Assembly (NCBI GenBank): GCA_041675285.1
Contig: JBAYTZ010000007.1
Span: forward strand, 147,666 to 211,665
Length of the DNA: 64,000 nucleotides
Direction of reading: 5' to 3'
Source of the DNA: Candidatus Delongbacteria bacterium
GTDB taxonomy: Bacteria > CAIWAD01
A program made the translations under genes and the position numbers. This document shows positions 1 to 7,591 of this stretch, one piece after another (within the stretch, counting starts at the first letter, position 1; each line of letters begins with the position of its first letter). Below the pieces are notes generated by a model. It did no database searches, had not been told where the DNA came from, and saw only the letters and a list, made by a program, of their open reading frames with translations.

Positions 1-126
1 ATTCCGCTGATTACGGGGGAGACCTTCTTCACCCGCGCCGGCGACCTGCTGCCCCGACTCTGTCTGCTGCTGGCCTCGTGGGCCGTGCTGCTGGCGCTGT
101 TCATCCGGCCCGGACGCTCCCGGTGA
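1..126 (+). CDS. lnt: Apolipoprotein N-acyltransferase, C-terminal fragment
   Basis: Only the last 41 codons are in the window; the reading frame is open from the first base and ends in TGA. The piece reads IPLITGETFFTRAGDLLPRL followed by a hydrophobic stretch and a basic tail (RPGRSR). This matches the end of Lnt, where a 'T-x-Y/F-x-R-x-GD' strand closes the nitrilase domain and one last membrane helix follows. Lnt transfers the third acyl chain to the N-terminal Cys of lipoproteins in the inner membrane. The next gene starts on a GTG that overlaps this stop (GTGA), so the two are probably cotranscribed. The call rests on a short segment and needs the upstream sequence. Confidence 0.6.
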   Translation: MPLITGETFFTRAGDLLPRLCLLLASWAVLLALFIRPGRSR

Positions 127-1124
127 AGGCCGCGCTGTTCACAGCGGGCCTGCTGTTTACAGCGGGCCTGCTGCTGGCCGTGGGCTTGGCGCACGCGGAG
201 GACCGCTGGCTGCCGGCCGCGCCCGCCCGGGTGCGCGCCCTGGGCGGCTGTTTCGCCGCGCTCAGCACGCCGGACGACGCCCACCTCTTCAATCCCGCCG
301 GACTGGCCCAGCTGGGACGACGCCCGGGCTTCAAGCTGGCCCTGGACGGTTCCGCCGCCTGGATCCGGCCGCGGGCGCAGGCGGACGACTGGGACTGGGC
401 ACCGCTGCTGCCCGCCCTGCTGCCCGTGCGCCGGCTGGAGTGGCGGGGCCGGCACCTGAGCCTGGCCCTGACTCCGGCGGAGTGGCATCCCGGCGCGACG
501 GATTCCCTGGCCCGGAGCTACGACGTGGCCCGGCCGCCCTCGGGCGAATTGACCCCCTCCCTCACGGTGGCGCTGGCCCTGGATCAGCGCGTGCGGCTGG
601 GCGTCGCGGCCACGGGCCTGCTGGACGCCGGGCACGACCGGCGCCGGGTGGGCGTGGCCTACGGCGCGGTCATCCGCGCCAATCGGATCATGGACGTGGG
701 GGCCCAGGCCCTCTATCAGCCCGTGGGCGCCCTGGAGACCCGCAGCGCCCTGGACCAGCTGGGCGACGGCAGCATCAACGTGGGCCTGGCCTGCTATCCC
801 TGGGGTCGCGACGAGGGCGGGCGCCGGGGTCCGGCGCTGCTGGCCCTGGACGTGCGCAACGTCACCCAGGAGAGCAGCCTGGCCGGCCGGCAGGAGCTGC
901 ATCTGGGCGTGGAAGGCCGCCTGCCCGCGGGGCTGGACCTGCGGGGCGGCGTCTACTGGCCCAACCGCGGCACGGACAGCCAGGGCTTCCCCTGCGTGGG
1001 CGGCGGACTGGGCTGGGCGCTGGACCTGCCGCTGGGCGGCCTCCAGGTCGACGTGGCCTGGCTGCAGGATCCCGCCCGGCGCGCGGACCACATCTGGACG
1101 GGCGGGCTGCGATGGCCGCGCTGA
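123..1124 (+). CDS. PorV/UPF0164-like outer-membrane protein
   Basis: This is a 333-residue protein when read from the GTG that overlaps the previous stop. An in-frame ATG lies 45 bases upstream but would put a polar extension before a clean signal peptide (VKAALFTAG...AVGLAHA). The mature N-terminus reads 'RVRALGGCFAALSTPDDAHLFNPAGLAQLG'-like in two steps: a small-residue turn, then DDAHLFNPAGLAQL. That is the hallmark of the PorV/PorQ/UPF0164 barrel proteins of FCB bacteria, where an 'NPAGL' motif opens the barrel. Alternating strands continue to the C-terminus. PorV proteins shuttle or anchor type IX secretion cargo, and NPFNP-tailed cargo candidates occur elsewhere in this window. A role in secretion is inferred; it could be a general barrel of the same fold. 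Confidence 0.6.
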   Translation: MKAALFTAGLLFTAGLLLAVGLAHAEDRWLPAAPARVRALGGCFAALSTPDDAHLFNPAGLAQLGRRPGFKLALDGSAAWIRPRAQADDWDWAPLLPALLPVRRLEWRGRHLSLALTPAEWHPGATDSLARSYDVARPPSGELTPSLTVALALDQRVRLGVAATGLLDAGHDRRRVGVAYGAVIRANRIMDVGAQALYQPVGALETRSALDQLGDGSINVGLACYPWGRDEGGRRGPALLALDVRNVTQESSLAGRQELHLGVEGRLPAGLDLRGGVYWPNRGTDSQGFPCVGGGLGWALDLPLGGLQVDVAWLQDPARRADHIWTGGLRWPR

Positions 1125-1354
1125 ATCCCCAGCATCGGGCCGCGGGTTGGATTGCTACCTTCGCTGCAGGTTTGCGGGCGGCTGTGCCCGCCTGGGAAGC
1201 GGACAGCCTGCTGCGCGCGCCCCTGCCGACGACGGACAGTCTGGCGGTCGCCGACAGCCTGTCCCGGGGCGCCGCCGGTCTGGCGCTGGATCTGCTGCTG
1301 ATCCTGGCCGGCGCCCTGCTGCTGGCCCTGCTGTTTCACCGACGATCTTCGTGA
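1112..1354 (+). CDS. Small single-pass membrane protein
   Basis: This predicted 80-residue protein begins on an ATG that overlaps the end of the PorV-like gene by 13 bases and stops 10 bases before the BamD-like start. Residues 10-25 are mildly hydrophobic, followed by a Ser/Asp/Leu-rich stretch and one strong transmembrane helix (about residues 55-75, LALDLLLILAGALLLALLFH) with a basic cytoplasmic end HRRSS. No family is recognised. The tight packing between two envelope genes and the clear C-terminal anchor argue that it is real, but there is no strong ribosome-binding site and a later start is possible. Confidence 0.45.
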   Translation: MAALNPQHRAAGWIATFAAGLRAAVPAWEADSLLRAPLPTTDSLAVADSLSRGAAGLALDLLLILAGALLLALLFHRRSS

Positions 1355-1364
1355 GGAGTGTTTG

Positions 1365-2111
1365 ATGTTCAAATCCTGCCGCCTCCTGCTGCTGCCGGGC
1401 TTCCTGCTGGTCTTCATCGCCTGCAGCCAGCAGCCCCGCGAGCTGGATCCCGTGGACCAGGTCATGGCGCGGGCCATGCGCTCCTTCGAGAAGGGCCGCT
1501 TCGTGGACGCGCTGGACCGCTTCACGCGGATGAGCCTGAACTACGCCGGCAGCTCGCTGATGGACTCCGTGCGCTACATGGAGGCCGAGTGCCAGTACCA
1601 GTTGAACGAGTACCTGCTGGCGGCGGACCTCTACCAGGAGCTGATCACGCGCTATCCCACCAGCCCGCTGGTGGACGAGGCCCGGCTGCGCACGGCGGAC
1701 TGCTGGTTCGAGCTCTCCCCGCACTACGCCCTGGACCAGACCTACACCATCCGCGCCATCGACGAGTACCAGGGTCTGCTGGACGACTACGCCGACAGCC
1801 CCCACCGCGCCTTGGCCGAGGAGCGCATCTCGGCCTGCCGCCACAAGCTGGCGCTCAAGGATCTGCGCAGCGCCGAGCTCTACGTGCGGATGGAGCAGTG
1901 GCCGGCCGCGCTGCTCTACCTCAACGACGTGCTGGAGACCTGGTATGACCAGCCCGACGTGATGGAGCGCGCGCTCTACTTCAAGGGGATCACCCAGCTG
2001 CGCATGAAGCGGCTGGCCGACGCCCGCGCCTCGCTGGAGGAATACCTGGCGACCTGGCCCGACGGCGAGCACGCCGCGGCGGTCCGCCAGGAACTGTCCA
2101 ACCTGCAGTAG
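1365..2111 (+). CDS. bamD: BamD-like outer-membrane assembly lipoprotein
   Basis: The 248-residue protein starts at ATG, preceded by GAGGAG with a 6-base spacer; a TTG codon directly upstream is less likely. The N-terminus is a lipoprotein signal ending in the lipobox FIAC. The body is made of TPR-like helical hairpins with the BamD/YfiO pattern: an opening 'A...FEKGRFVDALDRFTRM' repeat, then 'YPTSPLVDEARLRTADCWFE' and a closing repeat before the stop. BamD is the essential helical lipoprotein of the BAM complex that inserts beta-barrels in the outer membrane. Length fits the family (about 245). It could instead be a related TPR lipoprotein such as CpoB, but the order and spacing of the repeats favour BamD. 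Confidence 0.75.
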   Translation: MFKSCRLLLLPGFLLVFIACSQQPRELDPVDQVMARAMRSFEKGRFVDALDRFTRMSLNYAGSSLMDSVRYMEAECQYQLNEYLLAADLYQELITRYPTSPLVDEARLRTADCWFELSPHYALDQTYTIRAIDEYQGLLDDYADSPHRALAEERISACRHKLALKDLRSAELYVRMEQWPAALLYLNDVLETWYDQPDVMERALYFKGITQLRMKRLADARASLEEYLATWPDGEHAAAVRQELSNLQ

Positions 2112-2122
2112 CCGGAGCGGCT

Positions 2123-2683
2123 GTGTCACGGATCATCGTCTTCGGCGGGACCTTCGACCCCGTGCACGCGGGGCACCTGGCCCTGGCCGAATTCGCCCAG
2201 GAGGAGACCGGGGCGCCCTGCGTCCTGCTGCTGCCCGCCGCCCGCAGTCCGCTGCGGGATGAGGCCGGCGCCAGCTTCGGGCAGCGCGTGGCCATGCTGC
2301 GGCTGGCCACGGCGGACACGGACTTCGTGGTGGACGAGCGCGAGGGCCTGCGGCCCGCGCCCAGCTACACGGTGGACACGCTGGAAGAGCTGCACGCGGA
2401 GCTGGCCCGACCGCTGGCCCTGCTCATCGGCGGCGACCAGCTGGCCCGCTTCCGCGAGTGGCGGAACTGGGAGCGCATCCTGGAGCTGGCCGAACTGCTG
2501 GTGGTGAACCGGCCGGGCTGGACCTGCCCGCCGGACGCCGTGCCCCACCGGGCGCTGAGCTGGCCGGGGATGGAGCTGTCCGCCAGCTGGCTGCGCCAGC
2601 GCCTGGCCGCCGGCCGGCGCTGCCGTCACCTGTTGCCGCCCGGCGTGGGCGAATACATCGAACGGGAAGGATGCTACCGGTGA
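2123..2683 (+). CDS. nadD: Nicotinate-nucleotide adenylyltransferase
   Basis: NadD condenses nicotinate mononucleotide with ATP to give deamido-NAD in the NAD biosynthesis pathway. The 186-residue protein carries the nucleotidyltransferase signature GGTFDPVHAGH at residues 8-18, including the HxGH motif. It also has the family's PSYTVDTLEEL segment and 'LIGGDQLARFREWRNWERI' in the middle. A GTG start with GGAG five bases upstream gives an N-terminus (SRIIVFGGTF) that begins exactly where the Rossmann fold should. The C-terminal ISxTxxR equivalent is modified to SASWLRQRL. The gene sits between bamD-like and a secreted-protein gene whose GTG start overlaps its stop. bamD and nadD being near neighbours may simply reflect a housekeeping operon. 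Confidence 0.93.
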   Translation: MSRIIVFGGTFDPVHAGHLALAEFAQEETGAPCVLLLPAARSPLRDEAGASFGQRVAMLRLATADTDFVVDEREGLRPAPSYTVDTLEELHAELARPLALLIGGDQLARFREWRNWERILELAELLVVNRPGWTCPPDAVPHRALSWPGMELSASWLRQRLAAGRRCRHLLPPGVGEYIEREGCYR

Positions 2684-5094
2684 AGCGACCCCTGGCCCTG
2701 TGTGCGACGATCCTCCTGGCCCTGGCCCTCTCCCTGGGGGCGGCGGAGCCGTGGAGCGGCCGGCCGCTGGAGCCGGGCGCCGGGCGGCCGGGCACCCCGT
2801 CGCGGCAGACCGACGAGGGCCCCTTCCTGCAGGTGGGGCTGGACGGCCCGCCGGCCTGGTACTGGCCCGATCTGCCCGGCACGGAGGTGACCTACCGCGT
2901 GGCCCTGGAAGTCCCGGACGGCCGGGCGCTGCACGGGCTGCTGGTGGGTCTGGCGGGCTCGCGCCACGACTCGCTGACCATGACCATGCTGCAGCTGATC
3001 GTGCGCAACCCGGCGGGGCAGGCCCTGCTGGACAGCGCGCAGATCTTCCTGCGCGGCTCGGAGGATCTGGACACCCTGCTGCTGGGCGCCGACCTGTCCC
3101 TTGACGGCCTGGACACGGTGCTGGTGGATCTGGTGCGCGCCCAGCCCTGGAGTCCCGTCTGGGTCACGGCGGACGACGACTGCCTGCCGGGCAACCGCTC
3201 CTGGATCCGGGTGCCCGCCCTCTCCGCCGACTTCCAGCCCCTGGAGCGCGACCTCAACGTCCGGCTGCTCTTCCAGCGGCCGGAGGCGGACCTGAACCCA
3301 CCGGCCCTGCACGCGCCGCGCGAGCTGAGCTGCCATCCCTCCCGGAACAGCCTGCCGCTGCGCGTGCGCGTCCGCGAGGAGAGCGGCGTGGACACCGTCC
3401 GGGTGCTGTCCCCGCTCCTGCCCGGCGGTGAGCTGGGCCTGAGCCGGCTGGGCCGCTCCGGCATCGACGCGGATTGGGAGGAGTGGGGCGCCGGGCTGCC
3501 CGCCTCCCTCCTGCTGGCCGACGGCCTGGCCCAGGAACTGCAGCTGCGGGCGCGGGATCTGGCGGGCAACGAGACGCTGCAATCCCTGTGGTTGCGGCCG
3601 GACGAGGCCTGGACCTGGGATGCCGGAACCGGCCGCGCGGACCAGAGCTGGCAACCGGGCTGGCCCATCGCCCCGGGCAGCGTGCTGGCCGTGCCCGTGG
3701 AGCTGGGCGCCGCCGCCCAGGCCCACGGTCTCACCGCCATGGTGGTCACGGGCGCGCGCGTGCACGTGCGCGGCTTCGATCACGAGCCGCCCGCGGCGGA
3801 TTCCCTGCGCCTGCGGCTGGTGGTGGCGGAGGGCGCGGCGCCGCCCCTGCCCGGCAGCGGCGGGTGGGACGAGTTGGCTCCACTGCAGACGGTGGGCTGG
3901 ACAGGCGCCTGCCCGGGCGGGCTGGAGGCCCGTTTCCAGCTGAACGAGATCGGCGTCGGCCAGGGCCAGCGGGTCTGGCTGCTGCTGGACTACTCCCACG
4001 TCTCACAAGTGCTGCTGCCCACGGCCCCGCTGTTGGAGTGGTTCGCCCCCGGCGAGACGGCCGCGGAGCTGGACGTGGGCGCCTGTTCCTGGACCTACCG
4101 GCCGCTGGAGAACAGCTGGGCCCGGATCCCCGCCGGCCGCCTGCGCGTGGACGCGCTGCTGGAGCCGCTGGACTGCGACCGCGGCCTGCCCTTCGTGGCG
4201 GACTTCGACGCCACCTTCCCGGACCTCGAGTGCTGGACGCGCACGGACCTGGGCACGGCCACGGATCCGGGCTGGCAGAGCTCGGCCGTGGCGGAAGCCA
4301 ACGGCAGCTCGGTGGGCAGCCACTGCTTCTTTCCCGATCCGGCGGGGACCTTCGTTCCGCCCGGCCTGCAGACGGACCCCGCCGGCCTGACCCGCGGCGA
4401 GTTCCTGTTCGTCAACTCGGATCTGCAGGGCGATGCCCAGATCCAGACGGACAGCCTGTTCACACCCTGGCTGATCTATTCCAGCGGCGCCGTCCTGGGA
4501 TTCTCCACGCTGGCGGGCGGCGCGGGCGGCGACATGTGCCGCGTGCTGCTGCAGACGCGCAGCGGGGACCAGGAGGAACCGTGGTCCGAACTGCTGTCGG
4601 ATGACGTGGCGACGGACTCGCTCTACGTGCCCGGCACGGTCAGTTTCTGCGGGGTGCCCCACGGCCTGTGGACCCGGGTGGAGCGCGAACTGGCGCCGAC
4701 GGGCACGGGCGGCGAACTGCGCCTCTGCTTCGCGTATCACGGCAACTACGGCAACGGCTGGTCCCTGGACAGCATCCGCGTGGACCCGGCACCGCCCGCG
4801 TCCGGCCCCTTCGACGGGCCACCCATGAAATCGGCGGAGCTGGGGCGGATCCATCCCAACCCCTTCAACCCCGAGACCGTGATTCCCTACCGCCTGCGCG
4901 AACCCGGCGCCGTGCGGCTGGAGGTCTACAACATCCGCGGCCAGCGCGTGGCCGTGCTGCTGGACGAAGCCTTCCGCCGCGCCGGCGAGTACCGCGCCGT
5001 CTTCCGTCCCGGCCAGCTGGCCAGCGGCGTCTACCTGGCGCGCCTGGAGGCGGCGGGAGTGGTGGACGTGCGCCGGCTGGTCTATCTGAAATGA
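2680..5094 (+). CDS. Large secreted protein with FlgD/T9SS-type C-terminal domain
   Basis: About 804 residues when read from a GTG overlapping the nadD stop; GGGAAGG lies nine bases upstream. An ATG three codons earlier is also possible. A signal peptide (VKRPLALCATILLALALSLGAA) leads into a long, mostly beta region with few Cys and no catalytic motif that I recognise. The last 80 residues form a sorting domain: IHPNPFNPETVIPYRL, then RLEVYNIRGQRVAVL and a final SGVYLARLEAAG...RRLVYLK. This is the FlgD-like / type IX 'type A' sorting fold used by FCB bacteria for export and surface attachment. The middle resembles carbohydrate-binding or jelly-roll segments, but no function can be assigned. 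The following methyltransferase start overlaps its stop (ATGA). Confidence 0.75.
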   Translation: MKRPLALCATILLALALSLGAAEPWSGRPLEPGAGRPGTPSRQTDEGPFLQVGLDGPPAWYWPDLPGTEVTYRVALEVPDGRALHGLLVGLAGSRHDSLTMTMLQLIVRNPAGQALLDSAQIFLRGSEDLDTLLLGADLSLDGLDTVLVDLVRAQPWSPVWVTADDDCLPGNRSWIRVPALSADFQPLERDLNVRLLFQRPEADLNPPALHAPRELSCHPSRNSLPLRVRVREESGVDTVRVLSPLLPGGELGLSRLGRSGIDADWEEWGAGLPASLLLADGLAQELQLRARDLAGNETLQSLWLRPDEAWTWDAGTGRADQSWQPGWPIAPGSVLAVPVELGAAAQAHGLTAMVVTGARVHVRGFDHEPPAADSLRLRLVVAEGAAPPLPGSGGWDELAPLQTVGWTGACPGGLEARFQLNEIGVGQGQRVWLLLDYSHVSQVLLPTAPLLEWFAPGETAAELDVGACSWTYRPLENSWARIPAGRLRVDALLEPLDCDRGLPFVADFDATFPDLECWTRTDLGTATDPGWQSSAVAEANGSSVGSHCFFPDPAGTFVPPGLQTDPAGLTRGEFLFVNSDLQGDAQIQTDSLFTPWLIYSSGAVLGFSTLAGGAGGDMCRVLLQTRSGDQEEPWSELLSDDVATDSLYVPGTVSFCGVPHGLWTRVERELAPTGTGGELRLCFAYHGNYGNGWSLDSIRVDPAPPASGPFDGPPMKSAELGRIHPNPFNPETVIPYRLREPGAVRLEVYNIRGQRVAVLLDEAFRRAGEYRAVFRPGQLASGVYLARLEAAGVVDVRRLVYLK

Positions 5095-6329
5095 GCGACA
5101 GCGTGCCCATCCTGCATCTGAAACGGGACATGGAACGCCGCGTGCGCGGCGGCCATCCGTGGATCTTCTCCAATGAAATCGCCCAATTGCCCGCGGGCCT
5201 CGTCCCCGGTGACCTGGTGGAAGTGCGCGACCAGAAGGAACGCCCGCTGGGGCAGGGCTTCTGGAGCCGCGGCAGCCTGATCGCCGTGCGCATGACGGGC
5301 CCCGGCGGCGGCGAGCCCGGCAGCGTGGACTGGTTCCGCGAGCGCATCCGGCGCGCCGCGGCCCGCCGCGCGCACCTGGATCGAGACACCTGCCGCATCG
5401 TGTTCGCGGAATCCGACGACCTGCCCGGGCTGATCGTGGACCGCTATGGCGACGTGCTGAGCGTGCAGTGTCTCACGCAGGGCCTGGAGCGCCGCCGGGG
5501 CGAGCTGGCCGCGGCGCTGGGCGAATTGTTCGCGCCACGCGCCCTGCACTTCGACGGGAGCTCGGCCTTCCGCGAGCTGGAAGGATTGCCGCGCAGCCGC
5601 GAGTGGTGGACGCCCGCCGGCACGGGCTGGAACGTCACGCCCGCCGAGGAGCTGGACGCGAGCGCCCTGCAACCGGTGGAGCTGGACGGCCTGCGCCTGG
5701 AGCTGGATTTCCGCTCCGTGCAGAAGGGCGGGCTCTTCCTGGATCAGGTGGAGAACTGGAGCCGCGCCGCGGCGCTGGGCCGGGGCGGAGCCGTGCTGGA
5801 CATCTGCTGCTACCACGGCGGCTGGGGCCTGCAGGCCGCCCGCGCCGGGGCCACACGCGTGGACTTCATCGACCGCAGCGCGAGCGCGCTGGACCGCGTG
5901 ACCCGCAACCTGGAGCTGAACGAGCTGGCCGATCTGCCCGGCGAGCGCATTTGCGCCCCGGCCCTGGACGGCATCCGCAGCCTCTTGCGCCACAGCCGGC
6001 GCTACCGGCTGGTGGTGGTGGATCCGCCGGCCTTCATCAAGAGCAAGCGTCACTTCGCCGAGGGTCGGCAGGGCTATATCGACCTGAACCGGATGGCCAT
6101 GGCCCTGGTGGAGGACGGCGGCTTCCTGGCCTCCTGCTCCTGCAGCCACCAGATGGGCGTGGACAATTTCCGCGAGGTGCTGCGCCTGGCGGCCGGGCGG
6201 GCGGGCTGCCGCCTGCGCATCCTGGGCCAGCTGGGCCAGGGCCAGGATCATCCGCAACTGCCCCAGGTGCTGGAGACCGGCTATCTGAAGGGCTTCCTCC
6301 TGCAGGTGGAGCGGGAGGCCCATGCCTGA
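5091..6329 (+). CDS. RlmI/RlmK-like rRNA (cytosine-C5) methyltransferase
   Basis: A 412-residue class I SAM methyltransferase. An N-terminal PUA domain is visible (about residues 5-80: LKRDMERRVRGGHPWIFSNE and a DLVEVRDQ strand). Next comes the EEHUD-type insert 'FAESDDLPGLIVDRYGDVLSVQ', then the SAM fold with 'VLDICCYHGGWGLQAARAGA' and the catalytic 'VVVDPPAFIKSKRHF' motif. The last part has 'ASCSCSHQMGVDNF', carrying the conserved Cys of C5-methyltransferases. This architecture matches RlmI, which makes m5C in 23S rRNA, but close paralogues with other sites exist, so no symbol is given. The ATG overlaps the previous stop, and the next gene starts eight bases before this one ends. Confidence 0.85.
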   Translation: MSDSVPILHLKRDMERRVRGGHPWIFSNEIAQLPAGLVPGDLVEVRDQKERPLGQGFWSRGSLIAVRMTGPGGGEPGSVDWFRERIRRAAARRAHLDRDTCRIVFAESDDLPGLIVDRYGDVLSVQCLTQGLERRRGELAAALGELFAPRALHFDGSSAFRELEGLPRSREWWTPAGTGWNVTPAEELDASALQPVELDGLRLELDFRSVQKGGLFLDQVENWSRAAALGRGGAVLDICCYHGGWGLQAARAGATRVDFIDRSASALDRVTRNLELNELADLPGERICAPALDGIRSLLRHSRRYRLVVVDPPAFIKSKRHFAEGRQGYIDLNRMAMALVEDGGFLASCSCSHQMGVDNFREVLRLAAGRAGCRLRILGQLGQGQDHPQLPQVLETGYLKGFLLQVEREAHA

Positions 6330-7491
6330 GCTGCCCGGCGCGACCCTGTTCACCGACGGCGCCTGCTCGGGCAACCCCGGCCCCGGCGGCTGGGCCTGCC
6401 TGATCCGCTCGGCGGAGGGCGAGCTGGAGCTGAGCGGCGGCGAGACCGCCACCACCAACAACCGGATGGAGATGCTGGCCGCGCTGCGCGGCCTGGAGGA
6501 GTTGTCGGAGCCCAGCCGCGTGGAGCTGTGGACGGACAGCCAGTATCTGCGCAACGGCATTACCAGCTGGATCCACGGCTGGATGCGCAAGGGCTGGCGG
6601 ACCTCGTCCGGCGAGCCGGTGAAGAACGAGGATCTCTGGCGCGCCCTCTGGGATCAAACCCAGTTTCACGAAGTCGACTGGCGCTGGGTGCGGGGGCATG
6701 CTGGAAATGCCGATAACGAGCGCTGCGACCGCCTGGCCGTGGCCGCCGTGGCCCGGGCCCGGCGGGGTGTGACGGCCCTGCAGCGTGGAACTGGAACGGG
6801 AAACCCGCCCATGAAGAACGATGCACCGAGCATGACGGCAGTGGCCCCCGTGGCCCGGACCCGGAAAAGTGCGCCTACCAAAGGCGCGACCCCTGTCCCG
6901 GCACCCGTCCCCGATCTGTTCGATGGGGAGCGCACGGCCGAGAAGGGTCGCAACCTGGAACTCAAGCTGCCCTGCCAGGCCCTGGACGAGGTCAAACGCC
7001 GGGCCGGCACCCTGGGCGGCAAGCTGGACGGGCGTCTCACCCAGGACGACCAGTTCTACACCTGCGCCGACGGCACGCGGCTCAAGTTGCGCCGGGAGAT
7101 CCGCCACCTGCCGGACGGCCAGGCCCTGCCCCATGCGGAGCTGATCCGCTACTTGCGCGAGGACACCGGTGACGCCCGCGTCTCCGATTACGAGCGCACG
7201 CCCGTGGCCGATCCCGACGCCCTGCACGCGGAGCTGAGCCGCGTCCACGGGCTGGGTCCGCACGTGCGCAAGGGTCGCGAACTGGTGCTGCTGGGCCGCA
7301 CGCGCCTGCACCTGGACGCCGTGGCCGGTCTGGGCACCTTCGTGGAATTGGAATTGGTGCTGCGCGAGGGCGAAGAGCCCGCCGCGGCCCGGGCGGAGTT
7401 GGAGCGGATCATCCGCGGCCTGGGCCTCTACGGTGTGCCGGCCGAGCCGCGCGCCTACGCCGACCTGCTGCGGGACAAACTGGGGCGGTAG
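6322..7491 (+). CDS. rnhA: RNase HI fused to a CYTH (triphosphate tunnel) domain
   Basis: This 389-residue protein has two domains. Residues 1-145 are a complete RNase HI with the DEDD active site: D12 (LFTDGACSGNPG), E50 (TTNNRMEM), D72 (WTDSQYL) and D136 (DNERCDRLA), plus the flexible-loop His H126. A Pro/Thr/Ala-rich linker covers about 146-205. Residues 208-385 form a CYTH domain of the CyaB type. It begins RNLELKL and has the tunnel strands GTRLKLRRE and ELIRYLRED, then FVELELVLREG and a terminal 'YADLLRDKLGR'. CYTH proteins bind triphosphates and act as adenylate cyclases, thiamine triphosphatases or tripolyphosphatases. RNase HI removes RNA from RNA-DNA hybrids. No stop or frameshift separates the halves. 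The joint function is unknown. Confidence 0.88.
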   Translation: MPELPGATLFTDGACSGNPGPGGWACLIRSAEGELELSGGETATTNNRMEMLAALRGLEELSEPSRVELWTDSQYLRNGITSWIHGWMRKGWRTSSGEPVKNEDLWRALWDQTQFHEVDWRWVRGHAGNADNERCDRLAVAAVARARRGVTALQRGTGTGNPPMKNDAPSMTAVAPVARTRKSAPTKGATPVPAPVPDLFDGERTAEKGRNLELKLPCQALDEVKRRAGTLGGKLDGRLTQDDQFYTCADGTRLKLRREIRHLPDGQALPHAELIRYLREDTGDARVSDYERTPVADPDALHAELSRVHGLGPHVRKGRELVLLGRTRLHLDAVAGLGTFVELELVLREGEEPAAARAELERIIRGLGLYGVPAEPRAYADLLRDKLGR

Positions 7492-7508
7492 CTCCCCTCA
7501 GATCATCA

Positions 7509-7540
7509 ACACAGAGACACAGAGACGCAGAGACACGGAG
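7509..7540. repeat. Four tandem copies of an 8-bp unit (ACACAGAG)
   Basis: Directly after the RNase HI-CYTH gene, in the gap before the convergent creD gene, are four head-to-tail octamers: ACACAGAG, ACACAGAG, ACGCAGAG and ACACGGAG. The composition is purine/AC-rich and unlike the surrounding GC-rich coding DNA. Similar 'acacagagacacggag' tracts are familiar as intergenic repeats in several bacterial genomes. No reading frame or hairpin explains it. Confidence 0.8.
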
Positions 7541-7591
7541 TTGTGGGGTTTTCTGCCGCCGTTGTGTCCCCGCGTTCAACAAGTGTCCACC

